DNA from: Selenomonadales bacterium
GTDB taxonomy: Bacteria > Bacillota > Negativicutes > Sporomusales > UBA7701
Assembly (NCBI GenBank): GCA_029976065.1
Contig: JARKNV010000016.1
Coordinates: 1-64,000 of the forward strand
Direction: 5' to 3'
Length of the DNA: 64,000 nt
Made by a program: the position numbers and the translations under genes. Every line of letters starts with the position of its first letter. Position 1 is the stretch's first letter. Positions 56,927 to 64,000 of the stretch are shown here, one piece after another. The notes beneath the pieces are model-generated. The model had not been told where the DNA came from. It did not search any database and saw nothing but the letters and a program-made list of their open reading frames with translations.

Positions 56927-59366
56927 GATTACCAGTTTATCAAAAGGACTAATCAGAACCATTTATGCTGGAGAATGGGAAAGACAAAATAGACGCCTCG
57001 CCGATGATCTAAAATGGATAGTCAAAAACATGGATTCTGTAGAGGCAATTATTGAGCTGCCACCTGATGAATGGCCAAACAGAAAGACTTTTCCAAAAAT
57101 AATCATGTTATTAGCTATCCATTATCATATTCCCATCAAGCCAGATACTGCAGCCCGGTTGCATTTGTTCAAAGCAAAAGAAATATGTCTTTTATTTGAG
57201 CTGATAAGTGACAAAGATGTAGCGTTGATAGAAAGAACGATAAAAGAAAAGCATCAGACCGACTGTTATGTTTTGGTTCTTAAAGCCATTATGGTTCTCG
57301 GCCTGAAAAATTTCTCGGAAATCACATTCGCGCATATAGAGCAATTAAGAATACAGATGAAAGGCATCATCGGACGTATTGAATATATCCTGTTTGCCCG
57401 AGCGGAAGAGAATCACGTGCCATATTTGGAGTTTCTAGATTTCGCAATGACTATATATTCTTTCAACATTAGAATGATAATGTGTTTGTACAGATCCGTT
57501 TTACGGCAATACCCAAAACATGAAGATTTCATTCTTAGCGCATCTCAAGCTGACATTTTGGGAAAACACTCATGCTTCATTTTTTGGGCACGATATCACA
57601 TGCGTCCGCTTGCTGGGAGGCAGTTTCCAGTCTTATTAGGAATACATAACGCTCCTCAAATATTGCAATACTTTAAGATGGCTGATTCCCCTTTTTTTGA
57701 AGTAGCGGCAAATAAGCTTAAAGGTTCAAGTAAACGGATAGAAGGATTTTATAAATTCGTTGTGCGGGCTATATTATATTTCGGTGCCAAGAATGTTTAT
57801 GATTTAGCTGAAATTAATTTGAGAGATTCTCAAATGGACAAGTATCAATCTAATAACGAAAGTTATGAAGTTATTCTTTATAAAATTTTGCAGTCAATTA
57901 CTAAAAAGGAAATTAAGTATCTTAGAAACTTGAAAATGTTTGGATATAATCAAAAGCAGCAACCGCAATTGACTACACCCAGTGACCCCTTAATAGAACA
58001 ATTCATAAATGTTAAATATAAAGATTGGACGAGAAATAAAGCAGCTGTGTTATTAAGTCTAAAGATTTTTGAGGAATGGAGTAGATATAAATATAATTTC
58101 TTCGGTATCGAGAATATTCCTGACACCGTTATACTCGAGTACAAGGAGTATTTGAAGGTACAAGAGTGTAGTCAGAGGGTCAAAAATTTGAGATATAACG
58201 TGGCCTGCATGTTTTTGAAGTGGTACAAGAAAGGACATCCCAATTCTAAGTTAATTATTCCCAAGAACTACACGCGCGAGTTCGTTGGTTTGGCTGTGCC
58301 AAGAATGTTTAATAATCGTGAACATGCAACAAAAATTCTTCGTGAAGCATTCAAATACGAACCGAAAGATGAGTATAGATACTTAGCAAAACAGGCGATA
58401 ATAATTGGCTTTGCCACTGGGATTAGGATAAGTGAAATCATTTGGTTAGGACCCGATTGTTACGTAGAAGGAGAAATTTTTGTACAAGTTAGAGAGAAAC
58501 AAAATCAAGTTAACAAACCTGCATCAGTCTATCCCTACGGTATTCCAGTCCTTCAGGAGCTCATTCATAGATTTGGATTAAGAACGAAATTCCAATGTTT
58601 TAATGAAAAGAAGAATCAACACTTCTATATTCTTTTCGAGATTGAACAACGCCCGTTAGAGCATCGCTACATTTACGAAGTTATGAGAGAGCTAATTACT
58701 AATGCGGGGCTGAGCGATGATTTGGGTAATGCTGTACACTATAAAAACATAAAAATGCATGCCGCCAGGCATCAAAAGCTTTCAGATATATACGAAATAA
58801 GCGATTGCAGTCTCACCGCAACCAAAATGGAAAGTGGTCATAGAAGTATCGAGATGTTAGAGGTATATACCCAGCAACAGCGTAACAAAATGATGCGAGA
58901 AATTGCTCAGGCTCTTGAACGCGGGCGTATTACCGGTAAAGGTGCCAGGATCGTGGAAGCTTTCTATTCGAGTACGATTTCACCAAATCGATTTACTGAA
59001 GTTCTTGCGAAAATGAATATTGCGGAGCATAAGTCAATAAATAGCTTAATGATAAAGGATTTGGGGTTTGGTTTCTGTATTGATAGTCAATGCTCCGCAG
59101 GGATATGTGTATCGTGTGATTGGTACTTTGCCTGTACAGAAAACATTCCGGACTTAATAAAACTGTATAAAAATAATCAAATACTTCTGGCTCTTTCGCT
59201 TGAACAAAGCTCAATAAATAAGGACAGTAGCGTAAATCTTGAAGTATTAACACTATCACTGTTATATGCCCGTAAATGGCTCGTTGACCTTGGGGTAAAT
59301 GAAGATTCACTTGAAAATTTAAGTGCTGAATCTGGAGATGAAAATGGATGCGGGATTGATACTTAA
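56898..59366 (+). CDS. Tyrosine recombinase 2 (large, TnpB-like)
   Basis: About 822 residues. The last third has the tyrosine-recombinase pattern: TGIRISEIIWLG (Arg near 515), MHAARHQKL (His-x-x-Arg near 620), SGHRSIEMLEVYTQQ (His and Tyr). A long N-terminal region of about 450 residues has no family I recognise. The C-terminus carries a Cys-rich stretch CIDSQCSAGICVSCDWYFAC typical of TnpB-type proteins. ATG 56898 overlaps the previous gene by 29 bases; the frame stays open upstream to 56799. It ends 20 or so bases inside the third recombinase gene. Confidence 0.82.
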   Translation: MIPVHIALNKITSLSKGLIRTIYAGEWERQNRRLADDLKWIVKNMDSVEAIIELPPDEWPNRKTFPKIIMLLAIHYHIPIKPDTAARLHLFKAKEICLLFELISDKDVALIERTIKEKHQTDCYVLVLKAIMVLGLKNFSEITFAHIEQLRIQMKGIIGRIEYILFARAEENHVPYLEFLDFAMTIYSFNIRMIMCLYRSVLRQYPKHEDFILSASQADILGKHSCFIFWARYHMRPLAGRQFPVLLGIHNAPQILQYFKMADSPFFEVAANKLKGSSKRIEGFYKFVVRAILYFGAKNVYDLAEINLRDSQMDKYQSNNESYEVILYKILQSITKKEIKYLRNLKMFGYNQKQQPQLTTPSDPLIEQFINVKYKDWTRNKAAVLLSLKIFEEWSRYKYNFFGIENIPDTVILEYKEYLKVQECSQRVKNLRYNVACMFLKWYKKGHPNSKLIIPKNYTREFVGLAVPRMFNNREHATKILREAFKYEPKDEYRYLAKQAIIIGFATGIRISEIIWLGPDCYVEGEIFVQVREKQNQVNKPASVYPYGIPVLQELIHRFGLRTKFQCFNEKKNQHFYILFEIEQRPLEHRYIYEVMRELITNAGLSDDLGNAVHYKNIKMHAARHQKLSDIYEISDCSLTATKMESGHRSIEMLEVYTQQQRNKMMREIAQALERGRITGKGARIVEAFYSSTISPNRFTEVLAKMNIAEHKSINSLMIKDLGFGFCIDSQCSAGICVSCDWYFACTENIPDLIKLYKNNQILLALSLEQSSINKDSSVNLEVLTLSLLYARKWLVDLGVNEDSLENLSAESGDENGCGIDT

Positions 59367-61365
59367 AAAGCAAGCACAAAATGAATTTTATTCTCTGGAT
59401 TATTATGAAGAAGTAGCGAATTTCGTTTTAAGAAGCGTTAATTCTGGACGCAAACGTATTTATATAAACAAAACAACATTTTTCCGCCAACTGTCCTCAA
59501 TAATTTCGGGAAAAATTGAAATGCAGGCTCCTCATGAAGAATTTCTCAAACGGAACAGAAACTTGTATTATACTGGCATAGTTTTGCATCTTACCGGACA
59601 CACAACACTTTCCCAAGAGTATTTAAACCAACATGAGCCTTTGCCAAAACAGTACTCTGGCGAAGAAGCGGCAGAATATCTTAGCATTGGAAAAATGCTT
59701 CATTATTCCAATACAGTTATAATACAGTCTCTTCGGGCACTGAACAAAGTGCTTCTCTGGGAACGAATTTCACTCAAAGATATTAGCATTGATAAAATTA
59801 TTGCTATCCCGGATTTTAATAAATGTATTCTTAACATTTTGACTGGAATGGGGATAATTCAGCGAATTCCTGCAAATACGAGTGTTATAGATTTTTCCTC
59901 TATCTTAATTTGTTCTCCGGAATTGGAAGAATTATATCTAGAATATCTGGGAAAAATTAGCGGCGATATTGAAGGGACAAAACGGAAAAAGGAAAAGGGC
60001 GCTCGATTCTTATTAGACTTTTTGGCGCTGCAAAATGTTACGAATATTAAACAGATTGATGTAAGTCACATTATCAACTTTATTAATTGGCTGAAAGACA
60101 AAGCGCCCGCTAAGTTTGGAAGTTCACGCTCAAGCGAAACTATTATTACTGATATATCCCGATTAAAATCGTTTTTGACTTTTATGGACGAAAAGCAATT
60201 ACTTTCCGAAAGCTTGAGAGAGTTTATCCTTGATCCCAATGAAGGTCTAGACAGTTTTCGGCAAAAAAAAATAGACAAGCGCCATAAACCGATACCAAAA
60301 AGCGAAATTGAAAGAATCGAACGTATGCTGTATGAGATGGATGAAACCGGAGAGAATTGGCTTGTGAAGAGAGCCCTAATACTCGCATATTTATCTGCTG
60401 GCCGGCCATCTGAGATTCTTTCCCTCTGGTTGGATTGTATTCGCGGCACTCCAGAAGTACCCTTGTTATATTTTCACCGAGGAAAGCATTTTACTGAAAG
60501 ATACGTTCCGATGACCGAAGAAATGTCGAGAATTGTACAAGAAGTATTAAACAACGGCCTATTAAGACTACCAATAGAAATCGAATACGACAATTATTCC
60601 GTGAAGAGGCTTTTCGGTTACCGGGGGAACATCCCGACGAATGCCCATCTAAATAGAGTGTTTAATAGACTACAACTATCTGCTTCGCCACCTCTTGTTA
60701 GCTCTCGGGGGCAGGGGAAATATAGTATTTACGTCCTTCGCAGGATAAGGATTACAAAATGGCTCGAAGCTGGCATTCCGGAGACCGAGGTGGCCCAAAT
60801 GGCGGGACACTTTTCCGGTGTCGATAATCACAATGCGTATTTGGTAGGAGCCGAAACGCGAAAGATTAATTGCATGAGGGCTTATAACAAATTCTATAAG
60901 GAACAATTGAATCCCTCGGAAGAGAATAGTTATGGGGACAAGCCTCTTGAAACCGTTTTTTCTGCAGAGAATTTTATAGCGGAATTAGCTGCTGTTGCCG
61001 AAAGAATTGAAAACACAGGACTACGAAACGTATTGATGGAAGAAGTGATGCTGAGGCAACCGGAAGTTTTACTTCCCGTCCCCTGTGGATTCTGTATGTA
61101 TGGATCTGAATCACCTTCCTGTAACCTTATAGATAAATGCCTATCATGCAAAAAAATACTAATAGATTTGGAACAAGTGAGGCAGTGGGCTGAACGGCTG
61201 TATAAGATAAGAAAGCGTCAGGAAAAAAAGGGAATGGCAGTATTTTTGAGTAAAACCGATGTTATCTTATCACGGCTAAAAGCACTATGCATTACGAAAC
61301 TAAGCATGACTCTTAAAGAGATTTCGGAGCAGTTCAAGGAAATAAAAGTCAAGTGTGAAAACTAG
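59344..61365 (+). CDS. Tyrosine recombinase 3 (TnpB-like, C-terminal zinc finger)
   Basis: 673 residues. Catalytic part has SAGRPSEILSLW (first Arg near 365) and MAGHFSGVDNHNAYL (His and Tyr); the usual His-x-x-Arg box reads YVLRRIRITKW, so the first His is replaced, a change seen in some TnpB proteins. The C-terminus has CGFCMYGSESPSC and CLSCKK, a likely zinc site. ATG 59344 is preferred, GGAG six bases upstream; GTG 59323 is the upstream alternative. Overlaps gene 2 by 23 bases, so all three are coupled. Confidence 0.85.
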   Translation: MDAGLILKKQAQNEFYSLDYYEEVANFVLRSVNSGRKRIYINKTTFFRQLSSIISGKIEMQAPHEEFLKRNRNLYYTGIVLHLTGHTTLSQEYLNQHEPLPKQYSGEEAAEYLSIGKMLHYSNTVIIQSLRALNKVLLWERISLKDISIDKIIAIPDFNKCILNILTGMGIIQRIPANTSVIDFSSILICSPELEELYLEYLGKISGDIEGTKRKKEKGARFLLDFLALQNVTNIKQIDVSHIINFINWLKDKAPAKFGSSRSSETIITDISRLKSFLTFMDEKQLLSESLREFILDPNEGLDSFRQKKIDKRHKPIPKSEIERIERMLYEMDETGENWLVKRALILAYLSAGRPSEILSLWLDCIRGTPEVPLLYFHRGKHFTERYVPMTEEMSRIVQEVLNNGLLRLPIEIEYDNYSVKRLFGYRGNIPTNAHLNRVFNRLQLSASPPLVSSRGQGKYSIYVLRRIRITKWLEAGIPETEVAQMAGHFSGVDNHNAYLVGAETRKINCMRAYNKFYKEQLNPSEENSYGDKPLETVFSAENFIAELAAVAERIENTGLRNVLMEEVMLRQPEVLLPVPCGFCMYGSESPSCNLIDKCLSCKKILIDLEQVRQWAERLYKIRKRQEKKGMAVFLSKTDVILSRLKALCITKLSMTLKEISEQFKEIKVKCEN

Positions 61366-61374
61366 AAGGCGAGT

Positions 61375-61782
61375 GTGGTCCTAATGAGTAAAAGAAGAAT
61401 AGTAATAGAGCAGCCCCGAAGAGGCCAAGCCGGCGCACAGGCATTACGTCGCCATAAGCAGGAAGTTGTTGCCGAAAATAAGCGGAAGGTGCTCGAAGGG
61501 TTAAAGCGTCTTAAGGATCAGGGAATACCGTTAGTTGTGGAGGAATTTGCTCGCAACATAGAGTTGTCGATATCAACCCTCAACAGACCACCATATTCAT
61601 TTCTAATAAAGCAATATCGAGATGACGAAAGAACATGGTTGGCACCAAATACTGCCCATACTATTGCGGAACTTACGGCAAAGTTACGCAAAGCTGAGGA
61701 AGATCGTAAAATAGCTGAAGAGAAATATCTGCGATTAAAAAAAGAAATTACCTCGTTCCATAGGTTATTTGACCAGTTATAA
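61375..61782 (+). CDS. TnpC/DUF6262-like accessory protein
   Basis: 135 residues. Basic N-terminus, a DIRT-like HTH region (VVEEFARNIELSISTLNRPPY), and a C-terminal coiled coil from about 95 on (ELTAKLRKAEEDRKIAEEKY). This is the layout of TnpC of Tn554 and the DUF6262 group, which orients or stimulates transposition. GTG 61375 has AAGG at the right distance; ATG 61384 is the alternative. Nine bases after recombinase 3, last gene of the recombinase operon. Confidence 0.82.
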   Translation: MVLMSKRRIVIEQPRRGQAGAQALRRHKQEVVAENKRKVLEGLKRLKDQGIPLVVEEFARNIELSISTLNRPPYSFLIKQYRDDERTWLAPNTAHTIAELTAKLRKAEEDRKIAEEKYLRLKKEITSFHRLFDQL

Positions 61783-61864
61783 TAATGCGCTATTTCTTTC
61801 GTTTCCGATCTGCAATTTTTTGTTACGAGACCTAGCCCCCAATTAAATTTCTCCATAAAGAAAA

Positions 61865-61897
61865 AGTAGACTGGAATATTCCAGCCTACTTTTTTTG
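61865..61897. terminator. Bidirectional terminator between recombinase operon and XRE gene
   Basis: AGTAGACTGGAATATTCCAGCCTACT with one mismatch pair, followed by seven T on the plus strand and A run on the other side; overlaps the XRE stop codon. Confidence 0.88.
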
Positions 61898-62140
61898 CTC
61901 AGATTCAAACAGCAGGTTTGATGGTTCCATATCTAATCCTTTAGCTATCAAAAATAGAACTTCGAGAGAAAATGACTTGTAGCTTTGGGCCGCTTCAATC
62001 TTAGAAAGATAACTTTTACTTATTCCAATTTTATCTGCAAAAAAATCTTGTGTCCAACCACGTTTAGTTCTATAAAACGCGATCCGGCGGCCGATAGCCC
62101 GGTATCGCTCAGTAAACTCGCCCTTGGCCAAATGGCTCAC
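61886..62140 (-). CDS. XRE-family transcriptional regulator
   Basis: 84 residues; one Cro/C1-type HTH (about 16-72): GRRIAFYRTKRGWTQDFFADKIGISKSYLSKIEA. It probably represses itself and the divergent gene through the palindrome at 62173-62197. GAGGTGAGCC precedes the start on the minus strand. Confidence 0.9.
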   Translation of the reverse strand: MSHLAKGEFTERYRAIGRRIAFYRTKRGWTQDFFADKIGISKSYLSKIEAAQSYKSFSLEVLFLIAKGLDMEPSNLLFESEQKK

Positions 62141-62163
62141 CTCAATATAATTGTAGAGCCATT

Positions 62164-62622
62164 ATGACAAGCCATGTTGCACCTATGGTGCAACATGTGG
62201 TATATTCATTGTGTTATTTGCTTTCCCAGAAGTGGTGGGATAAAGATATCTTTCAAATGGGAAGGAAATATTTTGATAAGAGTTTGCCCCGGATCGATGT
62301 AGCTTTTAGAGTTAGACATAGCAGAGGAGGGGCATTAATGTGGCTAGTTGATGCTTTGGTCCAGGAGTACGTCAGAGCAGGCGTAAAAATTGAGGCCTAT
62401 GAAAAAAAACTTGATGATAGTAACATAGATGAATACATTAGAAGGGAATTCAGGGGGTTTCTGGTATTCCTATACCGGCAGCGCAGGTTAATTGAAAAAG
62501 CTTTGGCGGTCAATGGGTACGACCTCGAAAAGTCATTGCTAGAGAGGACGGCCGAAGACGCAATCACCAAGGCTTACAGGGATGGATTTGTCACGCCCCA
62601 TGGCGATGTTGATAAAGAATGA
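62164..62622 (+). CDS. Hypothetical protein (start uncertain)
   Basis: Open frame of 152 codons. The 5' part (62164-62206) coincides with the operator/promoter, so true translation probably begins later, perhaps TTG 62209 or ATG 62257; no good ribosome site is visible for any. The protein from about residue 32 is a mixed charged helical sequence (FRVRHSRGGALMWLVDALVQ, EYIRREFRGFLVFLYRQR) with no family I recognise. Divergent from the XRE gene and upstream of the OLD ATPase, it is a candidate part of the same cargo module. Confidence 0.55.
   Translation: MTSHVAPMVQHVVYSLCYLLSQKWWDKDIFQMGRKYFDKSLPRIDVAFRVRHSRGGALMWLVDALVQEYVRAGVKIEAYEKKLDDSNIDEYIRREFRGFLVFLYRQRRLIEKALAVNGYDLEKSLLERTAEDAITKAYRDGFVTPHGDVDKE
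62173..62206 (+). promoter_or_regulatory. Palindromic operator embedded in a promoter
   Basis: CATGTTGCACC-TAT-GGTGCAACATG is a perfect 11-bp-arm palindrome. TTGCAC (62177-62182), 18 bases and TATATT (62201-62206) form a plus-strand promoter, with the palindrome filling the -35 and spacer, so a bound repressor would block it. The divergent XRE gene is the likely source of the repressor. Confidence 0.65.
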
Positions 62623-62630
62623 AGTAAAAC

Positions 62631-62777
62631 ATAGAAAAGGGCAGATGGATACACCAGAAGTACGTAGCTTCCTTGGAGGGCTCCGCCCTGGCGCTAGAGG
62701 TATTAACGTTTCTACGGGCGGCTGAAAGAGTCAAATACGAAGGAGAGAGAGCAAATAATCCCCCCGATGTTGATTGA
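62631..62777 (+). CDS. Possible small gene or gene remnant, no normal start
   Basis: A frame of 48 codons reading IEKGRWIHQKYVASLEGSAL and LEVLTFLRAAERVKYEGERA has a protein-like amphipathic pattern. It begins 8 bases after the preceding stop in another frame and has only ATA or TTG as start candidates. It may be a broken or frameshifted piece of an element gene. Weak. Confidence 0.25.
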   Translation: MEKGRWIHQKYVASLEGSALALEVLTFLRAAERVKYEGERANNPPDVD

Positions 62778-62904
62778 CTCCGAACTATTGGTAGACCTAG
62801 TTGTGTAATCGATCCGGATACCCGGGCTTTAATTAGACTGAAAAAAATATACTGGCCGAGCTAAATTTTTCTTATCCTGACAGGAAATGGTTCGACAATA
62901 ATAG

Positions 62905-62948
62905 AAGCTGCACATAGCTACATTTTGTAAGCTGTGGCAGCTTTTGTC
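62905..62948 (+). terminator. Terminator-like stem-loop upstream of the OLD gene
   Basis: AAGCTGC (62905-62911) and GCAGCTT (62938-62944) with inner AGCT pairs, then TTTG. Separates the hypothetical gene from what follows. Confidence 0.55.
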
Positions 62949-63000
62949 GTTTCGCCGATATTATGGAATATGGCTTCAGAAAAGGCAGAATGGTTAGTCT

Positions 63001-63090
63001 TTAGGGGTGAAGGAAAATCTCTGACAAACGGGTGAAATCCAAGGAATCCGCGAACATTTCGCTAGTAACGAAGGTTACTGGCTACGTATA
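63001..63090 (+). ncRNA. Structured non-coding stretch ahead of the OLD gene
   Basis: No start-anchored coding frame. Two tandem hairpins: GCGAA-CAT-TTCGC (63050-63062) and AGTAAC-GAAG-GTTACT (63064-63079), preceded by a purine-rich segment with GGGTGAAGGAAAATC and GGGTGAAATCCAAGGAATC, a near-repeat. Could be a regulatory leader or a small RNA of the defence module; the class is not recognised. Confidence 0.3.
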
Positions 63091-63121
63091 AACCATCTTA
63101 TTAATTTGAGAGGGTGAAATC

Positions 63122-64000
63122 GTGAAGCTAAATAGAGTAAAGGTAAATAATTACCGCACGCTGGACGGTCTAGAGATCAAACTACATGATTCATGTAATT
63201 TCCTTGTTGGCGAAAATAATCTCGGCAAATCTAATTTTTTAGATCTTCTTTATACGATTTTTAGTGAATATAAGTTTCGCGAAACTGATTTTCAAGATGA
63301 AAATAATCCTATTTTCATAGAAATCACTTTTGCCCTAAATGATGTTGAAATAGGTATATTACGTGATTTATTTGATCCACTTGATGACAGCAAGCTAAAC
63401 TTGATCGTTGAACAAGCCTCTCCTGATGACAACATTGTATTCGTTCATAAGGAAACCAATCAAAACATACCGGCATCGGAAGCTAGATGCCTTAATTATA
63501 TAGGATACGATTCTCTTAGAAATCCTTCCAATGAATTGAGCTTTACTGGTAAAAAAGGTGTTGCGGCATTTCTTAATTTCCTGGTAAACAATTACCTGGA
63601 GACTAACAGTCTTATTAATACCTCCTTTCTTAAGGAAGTGGAACTGGAAAAACTAATTACATATCTTAATGGCAAACTCAATAAGGTTAAGCCTCTTAAA
63701 GATTTCTCCATAAAAGCGATGATTGATCCCGAACCACAAAATATTCTGACCAAACTAGTTTTACTATGTGACAGTAATAAGTTGAGTTTGACAGAAGTTG
63801 GCTGCAGCGGCGTTCAATTTTCGGCTCTAATTATACTTTCCATCCTGGAAAGAATTCTGCGTATTAATAAAAGCAAATTAAAAAAGAACATATTAGATGA
63901 TGGTAACGGTAAAAAACATATACCTGTCGTTCTCGGGGTAGATGAACCCGAAATTCATTTGCATCCTTTCATGCAACGCACGCTCATCAAATATTTGATA
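63122..64000 (+). CDS. OLD-family AAA ATPase, likely anti-phage (3' end outside window)
   Basis: 293 residues visible, frame open at the window end. N-terminal KVNNYRTLDGLEIKL strand pair, Walker A GENNLGKS (about 30-37), an ABC-like signature in GCSGVQFSAL (about 240) and Walker B VVLGVDEPEIHLHP (about 275). This is the OLD/RecF-SMC-like ATPase type found in GajA, PARIS AriA, retron-linked and class 1 OLD nucleases. The TOPRIM nuclease half and any partner gene would lie beyond 64000. GTG start behind GAGAGGGTG. Confidence 0.85.
   Translation, partial: MKLNRVKVNNYRTLDGLEIKLHDSCNFLVGENNLGKSNFLDLLYTIFSEYKFRETDFQDENNPIFIEITFALNDVEIGILRDLFDPLDDSKLNLIVEQASPDDNIVFVHKETNQNIPASEARCLNYIGYDSLRNPSNELSFTGKKGVAAFLNFLVNNYLETNSLINTSFLKEVELEKLITYLNGKLNKVKPLKDFSIKAMIDPEPQNILTKLVLLCDSNKLSLTEVGCSGVQFSALIILSILERILRINKSKLKKNILDDGNGKKHIPVVLGVDEPEIHLHPFMQRTLIKYLI

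Larger units (their letters stand above)
54654..64000 (+). mobile_element. Tn554-like integrative element inserted in nrdG (right end outside window)
   Basis: From 54654 on, base composition changes sharply to AT-rich and codon use changes with it. The element carries a replacement nrdG, three overlapping tyrosine-recombinase genes plus a TnpC/DUF6262-like gene (the Tn554 order of recombinases with a small accessory protein), then cargo: XRE regulator, hypothetical gene and an OLD-family ATPase. None of the eight host palindromic repeats occurs inside it. The left boundary is set to within a few bases by comparison of the cut nrdG codon; the right end is not reached. Confidence 0.8.

Overview
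The window looks like a chromosomal segment of a GC-rich, anaerobic, endospore-forming Firmicute. The neighbouring sporulation genes sigE, sigG and spoIIR, a YlmC/YmxH-type gene, a class III ribonucleotide reductase and a CoA/ferredoxin-type oxalate oxidoreductase point to an acetogen-like anaerobe, perhaps of the Sporomusaceae or a Moorella-like group (inference). Bases 1-54650 are very GC-rich with C/G at most third codon positions. From about 54654 to the end the DNA turns abruptly AT-rich and is a mobile element.

Layout. 1-2.6 kb: the end of sigE, then sigG, spoIIR and a 47-residue ORF. 2.8-17.3 kb: an AcoR-type sigma-54 activator, a clear -24/-12 promoter, and a long co-directional set: TRAP transporter (dctPQM), two E1 alpha/beta pairs of an acetoin/2-oxoacid dehydrogenase with a soluble chemoreceptor gene between them, E2 (acoC), E3 (lpd), lipB and lipA. 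17.3-28 kb: DUF815 ATPase, secreted metallopeptidase, phoU-mgtC (minus strand), HAD phosphatase, an Fbp-type ABC importer, GlpP-like antiterminator, DMT transporter. 28-33.8 kb: a second AcoR-type activator, a second sigma-54 promoter, a third E1 pair, acoX and a small conserved protein. The three E1 pairs share only one visible E2/E3.

34.9-45 kb: a CitA/DcuS-like histidine kinase and its response regulator, then a CDC48/VAT-type double AAA ATPase followed directly by four genes (gamma, delta, alpha, beta) of an oxalate oxidoreductase. The latter is identified by an YPIRP motif with Arg31 and by Arg109/Asp112/Asp116 in alpha. An LctP-family permease and a small membrane protein follow. 45-51.4 kb: epimerase, HPP protein, TauE/SafE exporter, YlmC/YmxH, gnd and a divergent FGGY (gluconate-type) kinase. 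52-54.6 kb: nrdR and nrdD behind two NrdR-box-like sites.

The host nrdG is cut after about 34 codons, exactly at the third cysteine codon of its radical-SAM motif. The inserted AT-rich element begins with a complete replacement nrdG that has its own promoter and terminator. Next come three overlapping tyrosine-recombinase genes and a small TnpC/DUF6262-like gene (a Tn554-like arrangement). Then come a divergent XRE regulator with its operator, a hypothetical gene, a structured non-coding stretch and the start of an OLD-family ATPase, a likely anti-phage module that runs off the window. This self-complementing insertion into an essential anaerobic gene is the most interesting system seen.

The GC-rich part also carries eight copies of a roughly 120-bp imperfect palindrome in intergenic spaces, with compensatory changes between its arms. 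No tRNA, rRNA or CRISPR array was recognised.
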